Origin: Terracoccus luteus
GTDB lineage: Bacteria; Actinomycetota; Actinomycetes; Actinomycetales; Dermatophilaceae
Assembly: GCF_003635045.1 (NCBI RefSeq)
Contig: NZ_RBXT01000001.1
Coordinates: 3,472,001-3,536,000, forward strand
Length of the DNA stretch: 64,000 nt
Direction of reading: 5' to 3'
The translations under genes were made by a program, and so were the position numbers. Position 1 is the first letter of the stretch. Each line of letters starts with the position of its first letter. The notes under the pieces were generated by a model that saw only the letters and a list, made by a program, of their open reading frames with translations, did not search any database and had not been told where the DNA came from. Below, one piece after another: positions 41,164-49,288 of the stretch.

Positions 41164-42447
41164 GTGACCGAGACGTCCGCACCGGGGACCCTGCCCAGCC
41201 TCGACGCGGTCGAGCAGCGGGTGCTCGGCAGCCTGCTCGAGAAGCAGGTGACGGTGCCGGCGAGCTACCCGCTCACGGCGAACGCGCTGCGCACGGCGTG
41301 CAACCAGACGAGCAGCCGCGAGCCGGTGACCGACCACGACGAGCCGACGCTCGAGCGAGTGGCCCGGGCGCTGCGCGACCGGGGTCTCGTGCGCATCGTG
41401 TGGTCCGACACCGGTCGCCGCACCCTCAAGTACCACCAGACCCTCGACGAGGTCGTGCCGCTCGACGCCGAGGAGCGGGCGCTGTTGACGGTGCTGCTGC
41501 TGCGCGGGCCGCAGGCGCCGGGCGAGCTGCGCAGCCGCACGGAGCGGCTGCAGGCCTTCGCCGACCGTGACGCGGTCGAGGAGGCTCTGACCCGCATGGC
41601 GTCGCGGCCCGACCCGCTCGTGCGCCGGCTCGAGCGGCGTGCGGGCGAGCGCGACCACCGGTGGCTGCACCTGCTCGGCGACGACGCGTCGACGGAGGCT
41701 GCGGCGCGTGTGGCGGGCGCGGTAGGAGCGGCGGGGGCCGACGGCCGGTCCGGGGTGACCGCCGTGGGGCAGCGCGACCACGAGCTGCCGCTGCGCGACG
41801 GAGCGGCGGCGCGCGACGAACGGGTCCGTCACGCGTACACCGCGATCGCACCCGCCTACGCCGAGGCGCTCGCCGGTGAGCTCGACGACCTCCCGTTCGA
41901 GCGCTGGCTGCTCGGGCTCGTGGCCGAGCGCGCCGGCGGCCTGCCGGTCGTCGAGGTGGGCTGCGGTCCCGGCCACGTCACCGCCCACCTCGCCTCGCTG
42001 GGGGCCCCGGCGACCGGCGTCGACCTGTCGCCGGAGATGGTGCAGCAGGCGCGCACCCTCTTCCCGGCCGGCCACTACGAGGTCGGCGACCTGCGACGGC
42101 TGCTGCGACCGACCTCGGCGCCGGGCTGGGGCGCGGTGCTCGCGTGGTACTCCCTCATCCATCTGGCTTCGTCCGAGCTGCCCGAGGCGATGGCGTCGCT
42201 GACGCGGCCGCTCGCTCCCGGGGGGTGGCTCGTCATGGCGGTCCACTCGGGCACCGGCACGCTGCACTCCGACGAGTGGTTCGGTGAGCAGGTCGACCTC
42301 GACGCCGTGCTGCACGAGCCGGCCGAGCTCGCCGCTCTCGCCCGGTCGGCGGGCCTCGTCGACGCCGAGTGGTACAGCCGGGGGCCGGTCACCGGTCGGG
42401 GCGAGACCACCGAGCGGCTGTACCTGCTTGCCCGCCGCCCCGACTGA
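41164..42447 (+). CDS. DUF480 (YceH-like) domain fused to a class I SAM methyltransferase
   Basis: Residues 1-175 form the DUF480 tandem winged helix (LDAVEQRVLGSLLEKQ at the start, a hallmark). Residues about 210-427 are a Rossmann methyltransferase with motif I VVEVGCGPGHVTAHL, acidic Asp in GVDLSPEM and the later WYSLIHL. A Gly/Ala linker joins them. Each half is usually a separate protein in Proteobacteria; the fusion is seen in some actinobacteria. The substrate is unknown. The GTG at 41164 is supported by the -10 box TAGGCT. Confidence 0.85.
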   Translation: MTETSAPGTLPSLDAVEQRVLGSLLEKQVTVPASYPLTANALRTACNQTSSREPVTDHDEPTLERVARALRDRGLVRIVWSDTGRRTLKYHQTLDEVVPLDAEERALLTVLLLRGPQAPGELRSRTERLQAFADRDAVEEALTRMASRPDPLVRRLERRAGERDHRWLHLLGDDASTEAAARVAGAVGAAGADGRSGVTAVGQRDHELPLRDGAAARDERVRHAYTAIAPAYAEALAGELDDLPFERWLLGLVAERAGGLPVVEVGCGPGHVTAHLASLGAPATGVDLSPEMVQQARTLFPAGHYEVGDLRRLLRPTSAPGWGAVLAWYSLIHLASSELPEAMASLTRPLAPGGWLVMAVHSGTGTLHSDEWFGEQVDLDAVLHEPAELAALARSAGLVDAEWYSRGPVTGRGETTERLYLLARRPD

Positions 42448-42482
42448 CGGTCGGCGGTGCGGCGCAGGTGCGGGTGCTCCCG

Positions 42483-44441
42483 TCAGTGGGCGGGCACCGG
42501 TGCCGTGACGCCGGGGGTGGCGGCCATGGTCGTCACTTCGGGGTCGGTCGCCGGGTCGATGAACTCGCGCAGCCACAGCTCGACGTTGACGAGCCGCCAG
42601 AAGACCATGGAGTCGAGGTCGTCAGAACCCTCCACCCACCGCTCGAAGGCCGCGAGCACGGCCGGCTGGTCGAAGTAGGGGCGGCCCGCGAACGACGCCG
42701 AGGTGAGGACGTCGCGCAGCAGGTCACTCTGCTCCCGGAACCAGTCGTGCTGGGGCGTCGTGAAGCCGATCTTGTTGCGCCGCAGCCGGATCGAAGCGGG
42801 TAGCCGACCGGTCATGGAGTCGCGGAGGATGCGCTTGTTCCAGCCGTGGTGGATCACGGCGTCGTCGGGCAGGGCGAAGACGGCCCGCACGAGGTTCGGG
42901 TCGAGGAAGGGCACCCGGCCCTCGATCGAGAAGCGCATGGTGTTGCGGTCCTCATAGCGCAGCAGTGCCGGCAGCGACCCGACGTAGAGGTCGTGCACGA
43001 GGCGCGAGCGCAGGTCGTCCCCCTCGACGCGGTACCCGTCCTCGCGGTGCGAGGCGGTGAATCGCGGCGCGAGGAGGTCGGTCACCCCGGTTCGCCTGCG
43101 CCGCAACGGGTTCGGGCGGGTGGCCAGCAGGTGGCCGACGACGTCGCGCGAGGACCACAGGGCCGGCAGCGCGGCCCACCGGTGCGTGCGCACGAGGGAG
43201 CGCAGGTGGACGACGAGCTGGGGCACGTAGCCCGCGAGTAGCTCGTCGGCGCCCTGGCCGTCGAGCATCACGGTGACGGCGCAGCTCGCGTCGCGCATGA
43301 CGCGGTACTGGGCGTACGGGCCCGTCGAGATGACCGGCTCCTGCTGGGTGCGCACGAAGTCGAGCAGGTCGCGACGCAGCTCGTCCGAGGTCGGGCGCGT
43401 CTTGTGGGCCGCGATCGGCCGGGTGCACGACGCCACGGCGTCGTCGACGTAAGACTCCTCGTCGTTGCGGTAGCCGGGGAAGACGGCGGAGAAGGTCGAC
43501 TGGCGCGGCCCGACGGCAGCGGTGACGTGGTCGGTGCGAGGCCCTGCGTCACCGCGGCCTGCGTCACCGCGGCCTGCGTCGCCGTCGCGCTCGTGCAACA
43601 GCCGGTCGATGGTGACGACGACGGCCGAGCTGTCGAGGCCGCCGCTCAGCGACGTGCCCACGGGAACGTCCGAACGCAGCCGCAGCGCCACGGCATCCGT
43701 GAACCGCGCACGGAAGTCGCGCACCGTCTCGTCGTCCGTGCCGTGCTCGGCCGGGCGGGTGCGCGTGAGGTCGTCGCGCAGGGTGCTGAAGTTGCGGCGC
43801 TCGACGCCCGTGGGGGAGATCGTCACGACCTCGGCGGGCAGCAGCCGCTCGACGCCGGCGAAGAAGGTGGGGCGTCCGTCGTCGTGCACGCGGTGACGCA
43901 GGTAGCGGTAGACCGTCGTGTCGTCGGGTGCGGCGGGCACGAGCCCGGTGGCCAGCAACGCGGGGATCTCGCTCGCGAAGAGCCAAGCGCCGGAGGCGGT
44001 TCGGGTCACGTGCAACGGCTTGATGCCGAAGTGGTCGCGGGCGAGCGTGAGGGTCTGCGTGGCGGCGTCCCAGACCGCGAGGGCGAACATGCCGTTGAAG
44101 CGGTCGAAGGCGTCGGCCCCCCACTCGGCGAACGCCTCGAGAACGACCTCGGTGTCGCACCGAGTGCGCAGGTGGTGGCCGAGGTCGGTCAGCTCGGCCC
44201 CCAGCTCGGCGTGGTTGTAGACCTCGCCGTTGTAGACGATGGTGTAGCGGCCGTCGGCCGTCGTCATGGGCTGCGCGCCGGCGTCGAGGTCGATGACCGA
44301 CAGTCGGCGGTGCGACAGGCCGACGGGGCCGTCGACGAAGATGCCGTCGCCGTCGGGCCCCCGGTGCGCCTGCGCCCGCCCCATGCGCTCGAGCAGGTCC
44401 GGGTCGGGCGCCAACCCGAGGTACCCAGCGATGCCGCACAT
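42483..44441 (-). CDS. asnB: Asparagine synthase (glutamine-hydrolysing)
   Basis: The 652-residue protein has the N-terminal class II amidotransferase domain with catalytic C2 (MCGIAGYLG), and the ATP-pyrophosphatase domain with SGGLDSSAVV. The core is normal length for AsnB-like proteins. It makes asparagine from aspartate, or amidates another substrate. No biosynthetic cluster accompanies it, so a housekeeping role is the default. A His/Gly/Arg/Asp-rich loop (about residue 300, near nt 43550) carries three tandem copies of a GDAGRGDAG-type unit. It is a single-gene unit convergent with the DUF480 fusion. Confidence 0.9.
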   Translation of the reverse strand: MCGIAGYLGLAPDPDLLERMGRAQAHRGPDGDGIFVDGPVGLSHRRLSVIDLDAGAQPMTTADGRYTIVYNGEVYNHAELGAELTDLGHHLRTRCDTEVVLEAFAEWGADAFDRFNGMFALAVWDAATQTLTLARDHFGIKPLHVTRTASGAWLFASEIPALLATGLVPAAPDDTTVYRYLRHRVHDDGRPTFFAGVERLLPAEVVTISPTGVERRNFSTLRDDLTRTRPAEHGTDDETVRDFRARFTDAVALRLRSDVPVGTSLSGGLDSSAVVVTIDRLLHERDGDAGRGDAGRGDAGPRTDHVTAAVGPRQSTFSAVFPGYRNDEESYVDDAVASCTRPIAAHKTRPTSDELRRDLLDFVRTQQEPVISTGPYAQYRVMRDASCAVTVMLDGQGADELLAGYVPQLVVHLRSLVRTHRWAALPALWSSRDVVGHLLATRPNPLRRRRTGVTDLLAPRFTASHREDGYRVEGDDLRSRLVHDLYVGSLPALLRYEDRNTMRFSIEGRVPFLDPNLVRAVFALPDDAVIHHGWNKRILRDSMTGRLPASIRLRRNKIGFTTPQHDWFREQSDLLRDVLTSASFAGRPYFDQPAVLAAFERWVEGSDDLDSMVFWRLVNVELWLREFIDPATDPEVTTMAATPGVTAPVPAH

Positions 44442-44550
44442 GCCGTGCCTCCCACGTGCCGGTGGGCGTCGCTGGTCGACGCCACACCCCAGTTATCGAC
44501 CGTCGAGTCGAAGGTCGGCTGGGGGTCGGCCGGGAGGACGCTGGGGGCGG

Positions 44551-44868
44551 TCAGTCCTCGTCGTCGAGCGACTCGACCCAGCGCCGCCCCGCGTCGCCGC
44601 CCCACGCGTCCCAGGCGACGCGACCGGCGCTCGGGTAGCCCTCGTCGCCCGACGAGAAGCCCTTAGCGTCCGTGTCCTTGTGGTGCCGCGAGAAGTAGGC
44701 GCGCATGCGCTTCACGACGTCGTCGCTGACCTTCTCGCCCTTGGCCAGCTGGGCGGCCCGCTGGCGGCCGACGTCGGTGAAGCTGTCGCCCGCATTGCCC
44801 TCGTCGATCCACGTCTGGGCCCGCTGTGCGGCCTGCTGCACACCCTTGGGCGGCTCGTGCGTGCTCAT
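44551..44868 (-). CDS. Small hypothetical protein with a GYPSAGRxAWDxWGGDAG motif
   Basis: The 105-residue protein is soluble and mostly helical. Its C-terminal part (VVKRMRAYFSRHHKD, then EGYPSAGRVAWDAWGGDAGRRW) matches a short module often attached to phage-encoded head or morphogenesis proteins and found alone in actinobacteria. No phage genes are near. The function is unknown. The ATG at 44868 has GAGGAGG, a strong ribosome binding site. Confidence 0.65.
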   Translation of the reverse strand: MSTHEPPKGVQQAAQRAQTWIDEGNAGDSFTDVGRQRAAQLAKGEKVSDDVVKRMRAYFSRHHKDTDAKGFSSGDEGYPSAGRVAWDAWGGDAGRRWVESLDDED

Positions 44869-45103
44869 CGCGACCTCCTCGGCGGGCCCGTCCGTCGCGC
44901 CCGGTGCTGCCGTCGTACCCGCTGCGCCGTCGGATGCCGTGTGGCCCGGTCGCGTCCCGTGGATCGTTCGCGCGTCGGCGGGTTTCCACCGGGTGGCGGT
45001 ATGGGACGGGTGCCGTCGTCACCGGTCGATCGGCCGTCGGGCACCGCTGCGCGGCAGTGAGTTTCGGCTGTGGATGGCTCTGGCGTGGATGCGTGGATTC
45101 GGC

Positions 45104-45124
45104 TAGAATAGAACACATGTTCGA
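45104..45124. promoter_or_regulatory. LexA (SOS) box overlapping -10 and start codon of the HNH gene
   Basis: TAGAACACATGTTCGA (45109-45124) matches the actinobacterial LexA palindrome TCGAAC-N4-GTTCGA at all but one position. It overlaps a -10 TAGAAT (45104-45109) and contains the ATG at 45117, so LexA would directly cover promoter and start. Confidence 0.85.
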
Positions 45125-47309
45125 CGACGATGCGGCGGTGACGGCGGGAGGGCTCGAGGGCCTGCTCGCGGTTCTCGACCGCGTCGAACCGGCGCGTGGC
45201 GCCGAGGCGACCGCCGACGGTCCGCAGGCCCCAGCTGCGACCGCGCCGTCGATCGGTTCGACGTGTCTGAGCGACGTGGAGCGCATCGACGTGCTGTCGG
45301 CGTTGGAGCGGGTGAAGGCGGCGGTGGGGGCGGCTCAGGTGCGGGTGACGGCGGGGTTTGTCGCGTCGCAGGAGCGGGTGTCGCTGGCGTGGCGGTCGGA
45401 GGCGGAGGCGGCCTCCGGGGCGGGGGATTTCGACGGGTGGCGGGCGGCGCGGGAGAAGGCTGACCTGGCCTCGTGGGCGGCGGCGCTGGAGTTCGGCGCT
45501 CACCCCGACGCCCGCTGGAAGGGCACAGCCGACCCGTCCGACTCGGGCTCATCCAACACCGGCAGCTCATGCGGCGACACCGACAGCGGCGGCGGCGGCG
45601 GCGCCGGTGGCGCGGCGCCGAAGACGCGAGGTTCGGGGGAGCCGGAGCGGCCGGTGTCGTCCTCGCGGCGTAACACGATCGCCAAGGGCGGCGTCGCGGC
45701 GCAGGTGGCGTTGGCGCGGCGGTTGTCGCCGTTCAAGGGCGCCGAGGGCGTCCGCTTCTCCCTCACCCTGACGCACGACATGCCGCACACCCTGGCGCTG
45801 CTCGAGGCGGGCGTGTTGAGCGAGTGGCGAGCCCTGTGCATCACGAAGGAGGCCGCTGTCCTCTCTCCGGAAGACCGGCGCCGGCTCGACCAAGAGCTGC
45901 ACGACACCTACGGCGACCGCCTCGGCAGGCTGGGGGACCGGGAGCTGAACCGTCTCGTCCGGGCCGTCGCGTACCGCCTCGACCCCGAGAGCGTGGTCCG
46001 GCGGGCGCGGAAGGCAGAGTCCGAACGACGTGTCACCTTGTGCCCCGCCCCGGACACGATGGCCTACCTGACCGCGCTGCTCCCGGCCGCCGAGGCCGTC
46101 GCGGCCTACGCCGCCCTGACCGGTGCTGCTGCCAGTGCGAAGGCGGCCGGGGACGAGCGGGGCAAGGGCCAGGTCATGGCCGACACCCTCGTCGACCGCA
46201 TCCTCGGCCGCGCCAGCAGCGAAACTTCCACCCCCGACGCCACCAGCAAGTCGCACGCCACCAGATCTGACGCCGCCGCCTGCGGCGGCGAGGCAGCCGA
46301 TGAGGCGGGTTCCGCCGGGTCGTCCAGCCCGACGGACGGCGTCGCTGATCAGGGCACCGGCGCGTACGCCGCGACGGATCCCGGCGTGGAGGTCCGCGAC
46401 GACGCAGCCCACGAGCCCATGCCCCAGGACACTCAGGCCACCGCCACCAGTGAGCCTTGTCCAGCGGCGAGTCATGACGGTCGGGTCGATGACCCGGCCG
46501 GTAGGGCCGGGGTGGACGTCGAGGTGCAGCTCGTCATGGGTCTCGACGCACTCTTTGGTACCGGCGAGGGCGCAGACACGCCGGCGCAGCTCCTCGGCTA
46601 CGGCACCGTGCCCGCCGGGTGGGCCCGCGATTTCCTCCGACCCGACGACGATGACGTCGCAGACGCAGCCGCTGGCGCGGGGGCTGCCGACGGACGGGGC
46701 GGCAGTCCGCCGCCTGAGCGTGGGGGTGGTCTGTCCCGCGCTGGGCGGGTGTGGATCCGCAGGCTGTTCGTCCGGCCCGGCACCGGTGAGCTCGTCGCCA
46801 TGGACTCCCGACGACGCCTGTTCAGCGACGGGCTGCGACGGTTCGTCCTGACCCGCGACGCCGCGACCTGCCGCACCCCCTGGTGCGACGCCCCCGCCCG
46901 ACACATCGACCACGTCACCCCCCACGCCGACGGCGGCCCCACCTCGGCGGCCAACGGACAGGGCCTGTGCGTGGCGTGCAACCTGACCAAGGAACACCCC
47001 GACCTCACCAGCACCACCCTGCCCCCGAACCGCCACGGAGCAGGCGGCCGCACAGGCCGAAACACGCACAGCGGACACACCGTGCGGGTCACCACCGGCA
47101 CCGGACACACCTACGACTCCGAAGCCCCACCCCTGCTCCCCGGCGCCCCGCCACCCCCACCGAAGCGACCCCGCGACTCGGGGCACCCGTTCCCGACCCT
47201 TCTGTGGCCGTTGCCCGTCGACCCCACCCGGTTCACGACCGCACCCGAGAGCGGCCTCGAGCGATGGCTCGAGCAGCTCATCGCGGCGGCGGCGCACAAC
47301 CGAGGCTGA
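45117..47309 (+). CDS. DUF222/HNH endonuclease family protein (13E12-like)
   Basis: The 730-residue protein has an N-terminal DUF222 domain (to about residue 350), a low-complexity Ser/Asp/Ala/Gly middle, and a C-terminal HNH nuclease near residue 580-620 (RDAATCRTPWCDAPARHIDH, then CVACNLTKEHP). It belongs to the 13E12 repeat-like family that is expanded in Actinobacteria. The start codon lies inside a LexA box, so it should be DNA-damage induced. The transcript appears leaderless (-10 at 45104). Two Gly-rich insertions at nt 45590 and 46280-46450 are atypical. Confidence 0.88.
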   Translation: MFDDDAAVTAGGLEGLLAVLDRVEPARGAEATADGPQAPAATAPSIGSTCLSDVERIDVLSALERVKAAVGAAQVRVTAGFVASQERVSLAWRSEAEAASGAGDFDGWRAAREKADLASWAAALEFGAHPDARWKGTADPSDSGSSNTGSSCGDTDSGGGGGAGGAAPKTRGSGEPERPVSSSRRNTIAKGGVAAQVALARRLSPFKGAEGVRFSLTLTHDMPHTLALLEAGVLSEWRALCITKEAAVLSPEDRRRLDQELHDTYGDRLGRLGDRELNRLVRAVAYRLDPESVVRRARKAESERRVTLCPAPDTMAYLTALLPAAEAVAAYAALTGAAASAKAAGDERGKGQVMADTLVDRILGRASSETSTPDATSKSHATRSDAAACGGEAADEAGSAGSSSPTDGVADQGTGAYAATDPGVEVRDDAAHEPMPQDTQATATSEPCPAASHDGRVDDPAGRAGVDVEVQLVMGLDALFGTGEGADTPAQLLGYGTVPAGWARDFLRPDDDDVADAAAGAGAADGRGGSPPPERGGGLSRAGRVWIRRLFVRPGTGELVAMDSRRRLFSDGLRRFVLTRDAATCRTPWCDAPARHIDHVTPHADGGPTSAANGQGLCVACNLTKEHPDLTSTTLPPNRHGAGGRTGRNTHSGHTVRVTTGTGHTYDSEAPPLLPGAPPPPPKRPRDSGHPFPTLLWPLPVDPTRFTTAPESGLERWLEQLIAAAAHNRG

Positions 47310-47372
47310 CCGCCGCACAGGCGCGGCCTCCGGCGCCGGAATGACGACCCTTGCCCCGTCGTTGTCCCGACC

Positions 47373-48296
47373 ATGAAGGCCATCAGCTACGCCGAGTACG
47401 GCGACCCGAGCGTCCTGTCCCTGACCGAGGTCCCCGACCCCAAGGTCGGTCCCGGCGAGGTGCTGATCCGGGTACGCAGCGCATCGGTCAACCCGGTCGA
47501 CTGGAAGATCGTCGCCGGCTACCTCGACCCGCTGATGAACGTCGACCTCCCCGCCATCCCCGGCTGGGACGTGTCGGGCGTCGTCGAGCAGGTCGGTCTC
47601 GACACCCCCGAGTTCGAGGTGGGCGACGAGGTCATGGCCTACGCCCGCAAGGACTGGGTCAAGGGCGGCAGCTACGCCGAGCTCGTCGCCGCTCCCGTCC
47701 GCACGGTCGCCAAGAAGCCCGCCGCCCTCGACTGGCACCAGGCAGCCGGGCTCCCGCTCGCCGGCCTCACCGCCTACCAGCTGCTCACGCGTCTGGGCAC
47801 GAAGTCCGGCGACACTGTCCTCGTCCACGCGGCCGCCGGCGGCGTCGGCATTCTCGCCGTGCAGATCGCCAAGGCGCTCGGCGCCCGCGTCATCGGCACC
47901 GCCTCCGAGCGCAACCACGACGTCCTGCGCGACCTCGGCGTCGAGCCCGTGACCTACGGCGAGGGCCTCGCCGACCGCGTCCGCGAGCTCGCTCCCGACG
48001 GCGTCGACGTCGTCACCGACTTCGTGGGCGGGGTGCTCGACGTCACCACGGCCGTGCTGGCCGAGGGTGGCCGCCACGGCTCCGTCGTCGAGGGCGAGGT
48101 GCAGCAGAGCGGTGGCCTCTACATGTGGGTCCGCCCCGACGCCGACGACCTCGCCGCGCTCGGTGCGCTCGTCGACGAGGGCAAGCTGACCGTCCCGGTC
48201 GCGTCGGTGTTCCCGCTGGAGCGGACGGCCGACGCCTTCACCGAGAGCGCCACCGGGCACGTGCGCGGCAAGGTCGTCATCTCCGTCAGCGAGTGA
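47373..48296 (+). CDS. Zinc-independent quinone oxidoreductase (MDR family)
   Basis: The 307-residue enzyme reduces quinones or enones with NADPH. The N-terminal GroES-like fold begins MKAISYAEYGDPSVLSL. The dinucleotide motif is AAAGGVGILAVQIAKALG (about residue 154). The structural zinc Cys cluster of alcohol dehydrogenases is absent. The stop codon lies inside the first of three tandem 10-bp repeats. Confidence 0.9.
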   Translation: MKAISYAEYGDPSVLSLTEVPDPKVGPGEVLIRVRSASVNPVDWKIVAGYLDPLMNVDLPAIPGWDVSGVVEQVGLDTPEFEVGDEVMAYARKDWVKGGSYAELVAAPVRTVAKKPAALDWHQAAGLPLAGLTAYQLLTRLGTKSGDTVLVHAAAGGVGILAVQIAKALGARVIGTASERNHDVLRDLGVEPVTYGEGLADRVRELAPDGVDVVTDFVGGVLDVTTAVLAEGGRHGSVVEGEVQQSGGLYMWVRPDADDLAALGALVDEGKLTVPVASVFPLERTADAFTESATGHVRGKVVISVSE

Positions 48297-48320
48297 CGAC
48301 GAGTGACGACGAGTGACGAC
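48291..48320 (+). repeat. Three tandem copies of GAGTGACGAC at the gene end
   Basis: Three exact 10-bp units run from 48291 to 48320. The first contains the last codons and TGA stop of the quinone oxidoreductase. In-frame reading beyond it does not extend the protein. It abuts the terminator. Confidence 0.85.
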
Positions 48321-48354
48321 GCTGGTGACCCGACCGCCCGGTCGGGTCACCAGC
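48321..48354. terminator. 16-bp perfect convergent terminator hairpin
   Basis: Arms 48321-48336 (GCTGGTGACCCGACCG) and 48339-48354 pair perfectly with CC between them. It serves the rightward oxidoreductase gene and overlaps the last codons and stop of the leftward DUF427 gene. Confidence 0.8.
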
Positions 48355-48853
48355 CCCAGGAGCCCGGCCCGCCCTTGAACGGCCCGACCACCCGGTCGGT
48401 CACCCAGCCACCGTAGAAGCCGCCCTCCTGGGGCCGCACGACCTCGCCGTCGACGGTGCACACGTCCATCTCGCCCGGCATGACCGCCACCATGTCGCGC
48501 AGCCGGGCGTACGCCGCCACCGGCTCGGGGTAGCGCCACGCGGCCCGCGCCGCCCGGCGGCCGCCGGCGACGACGTCGAAGTAGGCGGCCCGCCCCTTCC
48601 ACTCGCACACGCTCGAGCCGTCGACCGGGACGAGCACGCCGTCCGAGAAGGCCTCCAGCGGTAGGTAGTAGGTCGGCGGGTGGCTCGTCTCGAGCACGCG
48701 CACGGTCGCCCGGCTCGAGGCGACGAGCACGCCGCCGAAACGGATCTCGACGAGCTCGTCGCTCTCGTCGAGGGCCGGGGGCCGGGGGTAGTCCCACACC
48801 GACTCCTGCCCGGGGCCGGCGGGGAGGGGGGTCACGGGCGGTCGCGGTGTCAC
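48347..48853 (-). CDS. DUF427 domain protein
   Basis: The 168-residue protein is a single DUF427 domain: ESVWDYPRPP, RVLETSHPPTYYLP and CEWKGRAAYFDV are the family motifs, and the C-terminus has EGGFYGGWVTDRVVGPFKG. The biochemical function is not known. The start is a GTG at 48853 and lies 40 bases from the motif at 48891-48914, divergent from the small peptide gene. Confidence 0.85.
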   Translation of the reverse strand: MTPRPPVTPLPAGPGQESVWDYPRPPALDESDELVEIRFGGVLVASSRATVRVLETSHPPTYYLPLEAFSDGVLVPVDGSSVCEWKGRAAYFDVVAGGRRAARAAWRYPEPVAAYARLRDMVAVMPGEMDVCTVDGEVVRPQEGGFYGGWVTDRVVGPFKGGPGSWGW

Positions 48854-48890
48854 CGCCCCATGACACCAGAGACGGCCGACAGCCGCTCGC

Positions 48891-48914
48891 GGCCACTTGT
48901 TGCCACGTCACCTT
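48891..48914. promoter_or_regulatory. Bipartite motif shared with the site at 60576-60599 (copy A)
   Basis: GG-C/T-CACTTGTTGCC, four variable bases, then CACCTT: 19 of 24 positions are identical between the two copies plus one C/T change. This copy lies 147 bases upstream of the 49061 peptide start. It is a candidate regulator-binding site. Confidence 0.5.
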
Positions 48915-49060
48915 TTGCCTGTGCCCACGCCAGGCCCTCTGCCACTGTGTGCCGGGACGGGGCCCACCGCCTCGGGTGAGGGAGCGAGAACCTCCCTCAC
49001 GCAGTCAGCACAGGGCAGCGGCCGCCCGTCCGGGTGGCCGGCGAAACAGGGGAGAACGAC

Positions 49061-49183
49061 ATGCGCAAGATCACGGTTGCAGTGGTGGTGGCGGTCCTGG
49101 GGCTTCTGGCCGTACCGGGCGCGGCTCAGGCGGGTCAGCACGACCGCCCCAATTCGCACAAGCCGTGCATCGAGTGCTGGTGA
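49061..49183 (+). CDS. 40-residue secreted Cys-containing peptide
   Basis: An ATG at 49061 with GGGGAG six bases upstream opens a 40-codon reading frame ending TGA at 49181-49183. Residues 1-24 form a signal peptide (MRKITVAVVVAVLGLLAVPG, then AAQA). The predicted mature part is only about 16 residues: GQHDRPNSHKPCIECW, with a C-x-x-C pair and a C-terminal E-C-W. A 9-bp hairpin GTGAGGGAG/CTCCCTCAC (48976-49000) lies in its leader, and a terminator follows at 49233. I recognise no family. A signal, bacteriocin or metal/redox role is possible. It is bounded by leftward genes and is an independent unit. Confidence 0.7.
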   Translation: MRKITVAVVVAVLGLLAVPGAAQAGQHDRPNSHKPCIECW

Positions 49184-49232
49184 CCCGCCGCCGGCCTCGA
49201 CCGGCACGGGCGCACCAGCGCTGAGGCAGGGC

Positions 49233-49263
49233 AGGAGGGGGTCGCTCGGGGCGGCCCCCTCCT
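49233..49263 (+). terminator. Terminator hairpin after the small peptide gene
   Basis: AGGAGGGGG (49233-49241) pairs with CCCCCTCCT (49255-49263) across a 13-base loop, 50 bases after the peptide stop and before the leftward gene ending at 49289. Confidence 0.65.
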
Positions 49264-49288
49264 CGCGTGTCCGCCGCCGGGCGGCCCC

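Noticed and set aside
38677-42576. A minus-strand frame of about 1300 codons spanning 3.9 kb
   Set aside because: Only its 3' part (the M50-like gene from 39384) is coding; the rest is antisense to the oxidoreductase and DUF480 genes.
42483-44441. Lasso-peptide cyclase (asparagine-synthase homologue)
   Set aside because: The N-terminal glutaminase Cys is intact and no precursor or leader peptidase gene is adjacent, so ordinary AsnB is more likely.
48291-48320. CRISPR-like or regulatory direct repeats
   Set aside because: Only three abutting 10-bp units with no spacers; a simple tandem duplication.
45567-48911. A minus-strand frame of more than 1100 codons opposite the HNH and oxidoreductase genes
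   Set aside because: Antisense shadow with no domain; the convincing genes on the + strand carry HNH and MDR motifs.
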